Shown here: piece by piece, positions 1 through 6,753 of the stretch
Position numbering within the stretch: position 1 is the stretch's first letter
How the letters are laid out: the number at the start of each line of letters is the position of its first letter
From: Chloroflexota bacterium
GTDB taxonomy: Bacteria; Chloroflexota; Anaerolineae; Anaerolineales; DRMV01
Reading direction: 5' to 3'
Length of the DNA: 6,932 bases
NCBI GenBank assembly: GCA_013153375.1
Contig: JAADEN010000144.1
Coordinates: 1-6,932, forward strand
Position numbers and translations under genes: made by a program
Notes under the pieces: model-generated
Told to the model about the DNA's origin: nothing
The model's input: the letters and a program-made list of their open reading frames with translations, nothing else
The model's database searches: none

Positions 1-1
1 G

Positions 2-751
2 GTGAGCGCGTTCGCCGCGCCCTGGGCCGCGCAGGCCTGGCTGCGCTGGCGCGGGGCGACCTACCGCGATCCGGGCGTCTGGGCCCTCGCGGCCGGGCTG
101 ACGGTGCTGGCCCTGTTCAGCCTGCTGACCTTAGGCGCCAGCGGCCTGGGAGCCATGCCGTGGTGGCTGCGGTGGGGCCTGGTGGTCCTGGCCCTGCTGG
201 CCGCGCTGCTGATGTTCGTGGTGACCCACGGCCTGCTGGGCCCGACCCGCACCTGGCCGGGCGTGGGCCTGGCCGTGCTGGGATGGACGGTCCTGTGGGC
301 CGGGCTGAGCCTGGTCCACGGCTGGCACGCGGCCGCGAGCGATGAATTCTGGCAGCGGGACAGCGCATCCCGGGATCTGCGCAACCTGGAAGCCACCCTG
401 ACCTTCTGGGGCGACCGTTTGACCCGCGGCGCGGCGCAGGACCTGCCCGGCGTGCTGCTCAGCCCCGATCCCCGGCTCCATTGGCTGCAGGCCAGCCGTT
501 TTCCGCGGCTGGCGATTCGGCCCGCGCGGATGCCCGACGAGCAGCCGCCCGTGGTGGTGGCCGAGGCCGGCGTCGAGCCGGGAACGGGCTACCGCGGGCA
601 GGGCTACCGCAGCCAGGAGGATTTGCTTCTGCCCGACGCGGCGGCCTGGCTGCGTTGGTTCGTGTATCGCGCCGCGGAGACCCGTCCGCACGAAGTCGTC
701 TTCTGGGTGCGTGAGGATGTGCTCACGGCCCAGAGTCCACCGGTTCCCTAA
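2..751 (+). CDS. C-terminal part of a multi-pass membrane protein, possibly Agl23/glycosyltransferase-like (5' truncated)
   Basis: The frame is open to the window's left edge, so the GTG at base 2 is probably internal and this is the end of a larger gene. Residue numbers here count from that GTG. Three hydrophobic helices are visible at about 25-48, 54-76 and 86-107, followed by a soluble tail of some 140 residues. The tail contains DPRLHWLQ (156-163) and ends in the aromatic- and arginine-rich stretch AAAWLRWFVYRAAE, then VVFWVREDV. A run of helices followed by an extracytoplasmic domain with a W-R-x-VFWVR-type end resembles the C-termini of large Agl23/PMT-like membrane proteins (TIGR03663 style) that I associate with Chloroflexota. 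That family call is inference; no catalytic motif lies in this part. It ends with TAA, 69 bases before cmk, and may belong to a separate transcript. Confidence 0.55.
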   Translation: MSAFAAPWAAQAWLRWRGATYRDPGVWALAAGLTVLALFSLLTLGASGLGAMPWWLRWGLVVLALLAALLMFVVTHGLLGPTRTWPGVGLAVLGWTVLWAGLSLVHGWHAAASDEFWQRDSASRDLRNLEATLTFWGDRLTRGAAQDLPGVLLSPDPRLHWLQASRFPRLAIRPARMPDEQPPVVVAEAGVEPGTGYRGQGYRSQEDLLLPDAAAWLRWFVYRAAETRPHEVVFWVREDVLTAQSPPVP

Positions 752-820
752 AACCCACCTGCCCGGCCCGCGCGGAGCCGTTCCGCAAGAAAAACGGACA
801 GGGCATCAGGAGGCCCCTGG
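752..820. other. 69-base gap before cmk
   Basis: This is the longest non-coding stretch in the window. It holds the cmk ribosome binding site at its 3' end, an 8-bp palindrome CCGCGCGG (768-775) and a weak 5-bp inverted repeat (778-782 with 793-797) that has a 10-base loop and no T tract. I see neither a convincing -35/-10 pair nor an intrinsic terminator. If the downstream operon has its own promoter here, it is not recognisable by eye; otherwise transcription reads through from the upstream membrane-protein gene. Confidence 0.4.
808..813 (+). promoter_or_regulatory. Ribosome binding site of cmk
   Basis: A full AGGAGG sits 7 bases before the ATG at 821. It fixes that start, which also places the P-loop at the expected distance from the N-terminus. 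Confidence 0.85.
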
Positions 821-1528
821 ATGAGCAAACCGCTGATCATCGCCATCGACGGCCCGGCTGCCTCGGGCAAGAGCACTCTGGCCCGCCGTCTGGCGCGCGC
901 CCTGGATTACTTGTACTTCGACACCGGCGTGCTGTATCGGGCCGTGACCTGGGCCGCGTTGCAGCGCGGGCTCTCGCCCGCGGACGAAGCCGCCATGACC
1001 CGCCTGGCCGAAACGCTGGACATGGATGTGCGGCCGCCCAGCCAGGACGACGGGCGCAGCAACGATGTGTGGGTGGACGGCCAGGATGTGACCTGGGCCG
1101 TGCGCTCGCCCGAGGTGGACGCCTGGGTGTCGGTGGTGGCCGCGCATCCGGGCGTGCGCCGCGCGCTGGTGGATGTGCAGCGCCGCATCGGTCAGGCGGG
1201 ACGGGTGGTGATGGTGGGCCGCGACATCGGCACGGTCATCCTCCCCGACGCGGATTTGAAGATTTACCTCGATGCCTCCGCGGAGGAGCGGGCCCGGCGG
1301 CGCTATCTGGAGGCCAAAGCCCGGGGGCAGGACGCGGACTACGACGAGATCTTGGCCGCGCTGCGCGAACGGGATCGGCTGGACGCGTCGCGCGCGGTCG
1401 CGCCGCTGCGCCCGGCCGCGGACGCGGTGGTCCTCCAGACCGATGATCTGGACGCGGATCAGGTGTTCGCCAAGGTCATGGCGTTGATCCAGGCGCGCAA
1501 CTCCGCGCCCTTGAGGCGTTTGCCATGA
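821..1528 (+). CDS. cmk: Cytidylate kinase (CMP/dCMP kinase)
   Basis: Phosphorylates CMP and dCMP to the diphosphates with ATP in the cytoplasm. This feeds CTP/dCTP pools and recycles CMP released by phospholipid and cell-wall synthesis. The 235-residue length is normal for bacterial Cmk. Near the N-terminus is the P-loop GPAASGKS (11-18), followed by YFDTGVLYRAV (32-42), the CMP-binding region. The family's VSxVAAxPxVRxxL block is present (VSVVAAHPGVRRAL), then GRDIGTVILPDADLKIYLDA, a strongly diagnostic Cmk segment, then the arginine-rich lid (EERARRRYLEAKARG) and RERDRLDASRAVAPLRPA near the C-terminus. All key elements are intact. The stop overlaps the start of the following acyltransferase (ATGA at 1525-1528). 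A cmk-plsC pairing also occurs in other bacteria, which supports both calls. Confidence 0.96.
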   Translation: MSKPLIIAIDGPAASGKSTLARRLARALDYLYFDTGVLYRAVTWAALQRGLSPADEAAMTRLAETLDMDVRPPSQDDGRSNDVWVDGQDVTWAVRSPEVDAWVSVVAAHPGVRRALVDVQRRIGQAGRVVMVGRDIGTVILPDADLKIYLDASAEERARRRYLEAKARGQDADYDEILAALRERDRLDASRAVAPLRPAADAVVLQTDDLDADQVFAKVMALIQARNSAPLRRLP

Positions 1529-2256
1529 GCGCGACAGAGGCCCACTATCGGCCGGCCTGGTGGAATCTGGCCGCCCGGCGCACGCTGCGGCCCGTGTTCC
1601 GGGGCCTGTTCCGGGCGGCGTATCGGGTGCGCCTGACCGGCCTGGAGAACATCCCCTCGCGGGGGCCGTATGTGGTGGTGTACAATCATGTCTCCATCGT
1701 GGATCCGCCCTTCATTTTGTCGTTCTGGCCCACCCACCGCATCGAAACCGTGGCTGCGGTGGAAGTGTTCCAGCGCGGCAAGGGCCAAAGCCTCCTCACC
1801 TGGCTGTACGGCGCGCTGCCCATCTACCGGGGCAAGCCCGATCGGCAGCAGTTGGAGCGTTTGGTGACCGTGTTGCGCAGCGGCTGGCCCCTGCTGCTGG
1901 CCCCCGAGGGGACCCGTTCCCACACGCCGGGCATGGGCCCGGGATGGACCGGCCTGGCCTATGTGCTGGACCAGGTCGGGGAGGTGCCCGTGGTGCCCGT
2001 GGGCGTGGTGGGCAGCACCGACGCCGCGCTCCGCGCGGCCCTGCGGGGCAAGCGCCCACGGCTGGAGATGCGGGTGGGCCGGCCCTTCACCCTGCCGCCT
2101 CTGAGCGCCTGGTCCGGCCCGCGCAAGCGGGCCCGCCGCTTGAACACCGATTTGATGATGTATCGCCTGGCGGCCCTGCTGCCCCCCGAGTATCGCGGGG
2201 TCTATGCCGCGGAGCCGCCCGCGGAATTACGCCCCTACCTGGAGGAAGTCGCGTGA
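1525..2256 (+). CDS. plsC: 1-acyl-sn-glycerol-3-phosphate acyltransferase (PlsC family), first of a tandem pair
   Basis: Probably transfers a fatty acyl chain to the sn-2 position of lysophosphatidic acid, giving phosphatidic acid at the inner face of the membrane. The protein has 243 residues, the usual size for the family. The catalytic motif is NHVSIVDP, with the H55-x4-D60 dyad. Motif II corresponds to LPIYRG with R102, motif III (phosphate binding) to APEGTRS (E128, G129), and motif IV to VPVVPVG (154-160). No long transmembrane helix is obvious; attachment would be through the N-terminal amphipathic or basic region. The ATG overlaps the cmk stop, with GAGG at 1513-1516 as a modest ribosome binding site 8 bases upstream. 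The C-terminal LLPPEYRGVY recurs in the next gene. Exact acyl donor (acyl-ACP, acyl-CoA) and acceptor cannot be read from sequence. Confidence 0.9.
   Translation: MSATEAHYRPAWWNLAARRTLRPVFRGLFRAAYRVRLTGLENIPSRGPYVVVYNHVSIVDPPFILSFWPTHRIETVAAVEVFQRGKGQSLLTWLYGALPIYRGKPDRQQLERLVTVLRSGWPLLLAPEGTRSHTPGMGPGWTGLAYVLDQVGEVPVVPVGVVGSTDAALRAALRGKRPRLEMRVGRPFTLPPLSAWSGPRKRARRLNTDLMMYRLAALLPPEYRGVYAAEPPAELRPYLEEVA
2241..2245 (+). promoter_or_regulatory. Ribosome binding site deciding the GTG start of the second acyltransferase
   Basis: GGAGG inside the end of the first plsC gene lies 7 bases before the GTG at 2253. The reading frame of the second gene is open for almost 700 bases upstream, so this site together with the GTGA overlap is what selects the start. 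Confidence 0.75.
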
Positions 2257-3056
2257 CCGGCCGCACGCCGTATGTTCCCGAGGGCGCGCCCCTGCCCCCC
2301 AAGCCCGTGACCCAGGGCTATTGGCCCGAGCGCACCCGCTTGCCCCGTCTGACGCGCGGGCTGCGGCTGCGCCGCCGCGTGCTCCAGGCCCTGGCCCGGG
2401 GGCTGGTGCGGCTCCTGGCCCGGGTGGAGGCGCGCGGGCTGGAGCACATCCCCCGCCAGGGCCCGCTGGTGCTCACGGTCAACCACCTGGGCGACGCCGA
2501 CGCGCTGGTGGTGCTGGCCCACCTGCCCTGGCAACCCGAAGTCCTGGCCGCGATGGAGTTGTACGACATTTTGCCCATCCGCTGGCTGTTGAACCTCTAC
2601 GGCGCGATCTGGGTGCATCGGGGACGCCCCGACCGGCGCGCGCTGCGGGCGGCGTTGCAGGCCCTGGCCGAAGGGCGGGTGGTGGCCCTGGCGCCCGAAG
2701 GCCGCCAGAGCGTGACCCGCTCGCTGGAGGAAGGCACCGAAGGCGCGGCCTTCCTGGCGCTCAAGGCCGGCGCGCCGGTGCTGCCCGTGGCCCTCACCGG
2801 CACCGAGGACGAGCATGTCTTCGGGCACCTCAAGCGGCTGCGGCGGCCCCGGGTGAGCGTGACCTTCGGCCCGCCCTTCAGCCTCAACGACCTGCCCGCT
2901 TCAGGGCCCCGTTTCCGCGCCGCGCTGCAGGAGGGCACCGAGCGGATCATGCTGGCCATCGCCCGCCTCCTGCCCCCGCGCTATCGCGGCGTGTATCGGG
3001 AGAAGGTGGAGGAGGAGAGTGGGGAGCGGGGAGGGGTGGAGCGCGATGCATTGTGA
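2253..3056 (+). CDS. PlsC-family lysophospholipid acyltransferase, second of a tandem pair
   Basis: A second acyltransferase of the PlsC/LPLAT superfamily, 267 residues, starting at a GTG that overlaps the previous stop (GTGA). A proline- and arginine-rich N-terminal extension of about 55 residues precedes the domain. The catalytic motif is NHLGDAD (H78-x4-D82), motif II is WVHRGRP with R123, motif III is APEGRQS (E149, G150; the usual EGTRS is altered) and motif IV is APVLPVAL (174-181). It ends LLPPRYRGVY followed by a charged tail, KVEEESGERGGVER. The conserved LLPPxYRGVY shared with the upstream gene argues for an old tandem duplication, but the remaining sequence has diverged a lot, so the acceptor or chain preference probably differs. 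It could act on lysophosphatidic acid or on another lipid. The family is sure; the substrate is not. Confidence 0.87.
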   Translation: MTGRTPYVPEGAPLPPKPVTQGYWPERTRLPRLTRGLRLRRRVLQALARGLVRLLARVEARGLEHIPRQGPLVLTVNHLGDADALVVLAHLPWQPEVLAAMELYDILPIRWLLNLYGAIWVHRGRPDRRALRAALQALAEGRVVALAPEGRQSVTRSLEEGTEGAAFLALKAGAPVLPVALTGTEDEHVFGHLKRLRRPRVSVTFGPPFSLNDLPASGPRFRAALQEGTERIMLAIARLLPPRYRGVYREKVEEESGERGGVERDAL

Positions 3057-3061
3057 TGCTT

Positions 3062-3067
3062 GAGGAG
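3062..3067 (+). promoter_or_regulatory. Ribosome binding site of the ClC gene
   Basis: GAGGAG lies 8 bases before the ATG at 3076, within the 19-base gap after the acyltransferase stop. It supports this start for the channel gene. Confidence 0.7.
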
Positions 3068-3075
3068 TTCGTATC

Positions 3076-5106
3076 ATGAGCCACACAACCTTCGTCAACC
3101 ATTCTTCGTCGTGGCGGGAGCGCGTCATCGGCCGCTTGGGTTCGCCGGCCATGTTGTTCCGTCTTTCGTTGATGGCCGTGGTCATCGGTCTGACCACGGG
3201 CTACGGCGCGGTGATTTTCATCCGCCTGTTGAACTGGGTCCAGGATGTCGCGGTGGACCTGCGGAACCAATGGGGCGCGCTGGGACTGTTCGGCACCATG
3301 CTGGTCGGGGGGATCATCACCGGCCTCATCGTGACCTACATCGCGCAGGAGGCCAAAGGCCACGGCGTGCCCGAAGTGATGCAGGCCCTGGTGCTGAACG
3401 GGGGACGCATTCGGCCCGCGGTGGTGGTGGCCAAAGCCCTGGGCTCTGCGGTGACCATCGGCGTGGGCGGCTCCGCGGGCCGGGAAGGCCCCATCGTCCA
3501 GATCGGGGCCGCGCTGGGCTCGGTCATCGGCCAGGTCCTCAAAGTGTCCACCGAGCGGCTGAAGATTTTGGTCGCCGCGGGCGCGGCCAGCGGCATCGCG
3601 GCCACCTTCAACGCGCCCATCGCGGGGGTGCTCTTCGCGCTGGAAGTCATCCTGGGCGAGTTCGAGATGGGCAACTTCGGCATCGTGGTCATCGCCGCGG
3701 TCACGGCCAGCATCGTCAGCCACACTTACCTGGGCAGTGCGCCCGCGTTCCATGTGCCCGCCTACGGGCTCAACGCCGCGGTGGAGATCGTGTTCTACAC
3801 CATTCTGGGGCTCCTCAGCGCGCTGTTGGCGGTGCTCTTCATCAAAATGCTCTACGCGCTGGAAGACCTGTTCGACAACTGGCGCTTTCCCGAATGGGCC
3901 AAGCCGGCCATCGGCATGCTGCTCACGGGCGTCGTGGGGCTGGCCTTCCCCCAGGTGCTGGGGCCGGGGCTGCACTTCATCGGCGAGGTCATCGCGGCCA
4001 ATGTGCCGCTGACCGTGGGCGCGCTGCTGATTCTGGCGCTGATGAAACTGGTGGCCACCAGTTTCACCCTGGGCGCGGGCAACTCGGGCGGCGTGTTCGC
4101 GCCCGCGCTGTTCTCGGGCGCGGCCCTGGGCGGCGCGGTGGGCCTGCTGCTCCAAAAGGCCCTGCCCGGGCTGGACATCAACCCCGGCGCGTACGCGCTG
4201 GTGGGCATGGCCGCCACCTTCGCGGGCGCGGCGCGCGCGCCCATGACGGCCATCCTCATCGTGTTCGAGATGTCCAACGACTACCGCTTGATCCTGCCCC
4301 TGATGTTCGCCACGGTGGTCAGCACCTTCATCGCCCAGATTCTGCTGCCCGAGTCCATCTACACCCTCAAGTTGGCCCGCCGCGGCATCGTCCTGCGCCA
4401 GGGCCGCGAGATGGATGTCATGGAAAGCGTGACCGTGGCCGAGGCCATGGATCCGCATCCCGAAACCGTGCCCGAAGACATGCCCATCACCCTGCTGGGC
4501 AAGGCCTTTGAGGAGGCCCATGTGCACGGCTTTCCGGTGGTGGACGCGGCCGGACGCCTGGTGGGCGTGGTCTCCCTGGGCGACTACCAGCGCGCCTTGA
4601 GCCAGCCCGGGGGCGAGAAACTGCGGGTGCGCGACATCATGACCCGGGACATCGTGGTGGCCTATCCCGACGAGACATTGTGGCAGGTCATGCGCAAGAT
4701 GGGCCTGCGGGATGTCAGTCGGCTGCCCGTGGTCACCCGCGACGACCCGCAGCGCCTGGTGGGCATCATCCGCCGCCGCGACATCATCTCCGCGTACAAT
4801 GTGGCCCTGGCCCGCCGCGAGGAGGAGCGTCAGCGGCGGCAAATCATGGCCCGCGCCCACGACGAAGGGCTGGAGTTCGTCCAAATCGAACTGCCGCGCG
4901 ACGCCTGGGCCGTGAACAAGTATGTGCGCGAACTGCACTTACCGCAGGAGTGCCTGTTGGTCTCGGTGCGCCGGGGCCGCAAAGTTTGGTTCCCCCACGG
5001 CGACACCCTGCTGCACGCGGGCGACCACCTGACCATCTACACGCACCACGGCAACGCGGAGCGGGTGCGCCGCCTGCTGCTCCACGGACCCGAGTCTCAG
5101 GAGTGA
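3076..5106 (+). CDS. ClC-family chloride channel/antiporter with CBS pair and TrkA_C (RCK_C) domain
   Basis: An integral membrane protein of 676 residues that moves chloride or another anion, either as a channel or in exchange for protons. The ClC core spans about 25-440. It contains the filter motif GHGVPEV (95-101; Ser in E. coli ClC-ec1, His here), GREGPIVQIG with the gating glutamate E137, GGVFAP (338-343) and the pore tyrosine Y429 in LPESIYTLKL. At the position matching the internal proton glutamate of ClC-ec1 (E203) there is valine: LFALEV, E190-V191. Two CBS domains follow (about 450-508 and 517-574), then a charged linker (578-592) and a TrkA_C domain (about 598-668, with GDTLLHAGDHLTIY). 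CBS domains usually bind adenine nucleotides and TrkA_C binds small ligands, so gating by a cytosolic signal is likely. It is 3 bases upstream of a metal importer gene and probably co-transcribed with it. Confidence 0.94.
   Translation: MSHTTFVNHSSSWRERVIGRLGSPAMLFRLSLMAVVIGLTTGYGAVIFIRLLNWVQDVAVDLRNQWGALGLFGTMLVGGIITGLIVTYIAQEAKGHGVPEVMQALVLNGGRIRPAVVVAKALGSAVTIGVGGSAGREGPIVQIGAALGSVIGQVLKVSTERLKILVAAGAASGIAATFNAPIAGVLFALEVILGEFEMGNFGIVVIAAVTASIVSHTYLGSAPAFHVPAYGLNAAVEIVFYTILGLLSALLAVLFIKMLYALEDLFDNWRFPEWAKPAIGMLLTGVVGLAFPQVLGPGLHFIGEVIAANVPLTVGALLILALMKLVATSFTLGAGNSGGVFAPALFSGAALGGAVGLLLQKALPGLDINPGAYALVGMAATFAGAARAPMTAILIVFEMSNDYRLILPLMFATVVSTFIAQILLPESIYTLKLARRGIVLRQGREMDVMESVTVAEAMDPHPETVPEDMPITLLGKAFEEAHVHGFPVVDAAGRLVGVVSLGDYQRALSQPGGEKLRVRDIMTRDIVVAYPDETLWQVMRKMGLRDVSRLPVVTRDDPQRLVGIIRRRDIISAYNVALARREEERQRRQIMARAHDEGLEFVQIELPRDAWAVNKYVRELHLPQECLLVSVRRGRKVWFPHGDTLLHAGDHLTIYTHHGNAERVRRLLLHGPESQE
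5099..5103 (+). promoter_or_regulatory. Ribosome binding site of the metal ABC ATPase gene
   Basis: AGGAG overlaps the last codons of the ClC gene and ends 6 bases before the ATG at 5110. The site being inside the upstream gene suggests coupled translation. Confidence 0.7.
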
Positions 5107-5109
5107 ACC

Positions 5110-5931
5110 ATGGCCGACCCTTTGGACATCCCCGCCGATGTGCCCGCGGTGGAAATGCGCGAGGTGGAAGTGCGCCTGCAGGGCCGGGTCATCCTGCAGG
5201 ACATCAACCTGCGCATCGAGCAAGGCTCCTTCTGGGCGTTGCTCGGGCCCAACGGCGCGGGCAAGACCACCCTGCTGCGGGTCATCGTGGGCCTGATTCG
5301 CCCCACCCGGGGCACGGTGCGGGTGTTCGGACGCCCGCCGTGGGCCCTGGGCCCCTGGCGGCGGGCCATCGGCTATGTGCCCCAGTTCCACCATGTGGAT
5401 CTGCGCTTCCCCGTGCGGGTGAAGGATGTGGTCATGATGGGGCGCTACGGCGTGCTGGGGCTGTTCCGCCGTCCCGGGCCCGAAGACTGGCAGCGGGTCG
5501 CGGAGGCCCTGGAGCGGGTGGGCATTGCGCATCTGGCGGATCGTCCCTTGCGGGCCCTGTCGGGCGGCGAGCGGCAGCGGGTCTTCCTGGCCCGCGCGCT
5601 GGTCACCCAGCCGCGGCTGCTGTTGCTGGACGAGCCCACCGCGGCCGTGGATGTGGCCGCGTCCCAAAGTCTGTATGACCTGCTGCGGCAATTGCACCGC
5701 GAGGGGATGACCGTGGTCATGGTCTCCCACGATGTGGGCGTCGTGGCCCAGTTCGTGGACAGCGTGGCCTGCCTCAACCGCCGTCTGGTGGCCCACGGAC
5801 GCCCCGAAGTGGTGCTGACCGCGGACACCCTGGACGAGATGTACGGCTGCCAGGCCGTGTTCTTCCACCACATGCCCGGGGCCACGCCCCACATGGTGGT
5901 GCGCCCCGACGATGCGGAGCAGAAGCCATGA
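5110..5931 (+). CDS. Metal (Zn/Mn-type) ABC transporter ATP-binding protein, ZnuC/MntB-like
   Basis: The cytoplasmic ATPase that powers uptake of a divalent metal ion, most likely Zn2+ or Mn2+. It has 273 residues and a complete nucleotide-binding domain: Walker A GPNGAGKTT (46-54), Q-loop VPQFHHVDLRFP with Q92, signature LSGGERQR (150-157), Walker B LLLLDEP (D174, E175) and the switch histidine in VSHD (H207). The Q-loop region followed by V-x-D-VVMMGRYG is typical of the ZnuC/MntB/ScaC group rather than of sugar or amino-acid importers, as is the C-terminal FFHHMPG. The next gene, overlapping by four bases (ATGA), is a matching ZnuB-type permease, which makes the assignment firm. Whether zinc, manganese or iron is carried cannot be decided. 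No metal-repressor box (Fur, Zur or MntR) is visible because there is no promoter region here. Confidence 0.93.
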   Translation: MADPLDIPADVPAVEMREVEVRLQGRVILQDINLRIEQGSFWALLGPNGAGKTTLLRVIVGLIRPTRGTVRVFGRPPWALGPWRRAIGYVPQFHHVDLRFPVRVKDVVMMGRYGVLGLFRRPGPEDWQRVAEALERVGIAHLADRPLRALSGGERQRVFLARALVTQPRLLLLDEPTAAVDVAASQSLYDLLRQLHREGMTVVMVSHDVGVVAQFVDSVACLNRRLVAHGRPEVVLTADTLDEMYGCQAVFFHHMPGATPHMVVRPDDAEQKP

Positions 5932-6725
5932 ACTGGTGGGAATACGCATTCATGCAGCGGGCCCTGGTGGGCGGCGTGATGGTGGGCGTGCTCACCGCGG
6001 TCATCGGCGTGTTCGTGGTGTTGCGGGGCATGTCCTTCATGGGCACGGGCATCGCGCACGCCTCCTTCGGCGGCGTCGCCTTGGGCCTGCTGGTAGGCAT
6101 CGATCCCGTGCTGGCCGCGCTGGCCTTTTGTCTGGCCGTGGCCTGGGGCATCGGCGCGGTCACCCGCCGCGGCGCGCTCAAGGAGGACACGGCCATCGGC
6201 ATCTTCTTCGCCGCGACCATGGCCCTGGGCGCGCTGCTCATGGGCCTGCGTCAGGGCTACAATGTGGACCTGTTCGCCTACTTGTTCGGCAGCGTGCTGG
6301 CCATCTCCACGGGGGATTTGTATTGGATTTTGGGCGTGGGCGCGCTGGTGCTGCTCACCGTGTACCTGCTCTACAAGGAATTCGTGTTCATCGCCTTCGA
6401 CCCCGAGGGCGCGCGCGTGGCCGGCCTGCCCGAACCCGCGCTGTACTACCTGCTGCTGACCCTCATCGCGGTCACCGTGGTGGTGGCGCTGAAGGTGGTG
6501 GGCATCGTGCTGGTCTCCGCGCTGCTGGTCACCCCCGCGGCCGCGGCGTACCGCCTGAGCGAGACCGTGGGCGAGATGATCGCCTGGGCCGTGGCGCTGA
6601 GCGTGACCAGCGTGGTGGTCGGGCTGCTCCTGGCCTACGGCCTGAACACGGCCTCGGGCGCCACTATCGTGCTCACGGCCACCGCGTTCTTCGGCCTGAC
6701 CCTGCTCTGGGGGCGCAAGGACTGA
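5928..6725 (+). CDS. Metal ABC transporter permease, ZnuB/MntC-like (ABC-3 family)
   Basis: The membrane subunit that carries the divalent metal across the cytoplasmic membrane, partner of the ATPase encoded just upstream. Its 265 residues are typical of the ABC-3 family, with about eight hydrophobic segments (roughly 12-33, 41-57, 61-78, 88-107, 131-149, 172-205, 216-236, 243-261). Family landmarks are VFVVLRGMSFMGTGIAHAS (28-46; compare the FGDTLAHAS pattern of E. coli ZnuB, with H44 kept and the aspartate replaced by threonine), LKEDTAIGIFF (84-94), DLFAYLFGSVL (114-124), FDPEGARVAGLP (157-168) and KVVGIVLVSALLVTPAAAA (189-207). The start overlaps the ATPase stop, with GGAG at 5916-5919 upstream. 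A periplasmic or lipoprotein metal-binding subunit would be needed for import and is not found next to it. Confidence 0.92.
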   Translation: MNWWEYAFMQRALVGGVMVGVLTAVIGVFVVLRGMSFMGTGIAHASFGGVALGLLVGIDPVLAALAFCLAVAWGIGAVTRRGALKEDTAIGIFFAATMALGALLMGLRQGYNVDLFAYLFGSVLAISTGDLYWILGVGALVLLTVYLLYKEFVFIAFDPEGARVAGLPEPALYYLLLTLIAVTVVVALKVVGIVLVSALLVTPAAAAYRLSETVGEMIAWAVALSVTSVVVGLLLAYGLNTASGATIVLTATAFFGLTLLWGRKD

Positions 6726-6743
6726 GCCCGCCGCCGGATCTCC

Positions 6744-6749
6744 AGGAGG
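6744..6749 (+). promoter_or_regulatory. Ribosome binding site of the last gene
   Basis: AGGAGG stands 4 bases before the ATG at 6754, a slightly short but workable spacing. It lies in the 28-base gap after the permease stop, where I see no terminator hairpin. Confidence 0.7.
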
Positions 6750-6753
6750 AGTT

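Noticed and set aside
778..797. Inverted repeat CCGTT/AACGG before cmk as a terminator or attenuator
   Set aside because: Only 5 pairs with a 10-base loop and no T tract; such a repeat is expected by chance.
1560..2252. Open frame continuing upstream of the second acyltransferase, suggesting a longer protein or fusion
   Set aside because: The upstream part overlaps the first plsC in another frame and is Pro/Gly/Ala/Arg-rich with no domain. The GTG at 2253 has a well-placed GGAGG and a stop/start overlap.
2947..4938. A 663-codon open frame on the minus strand, opposite the ClC gene
   Set aside because: It is rich in His, Gln, Gly and Asp with no hydrophobic pattern or domain, crosses a gene junction, and exists because GC-ending codons of the real genes leave few stops in that antisense frame.
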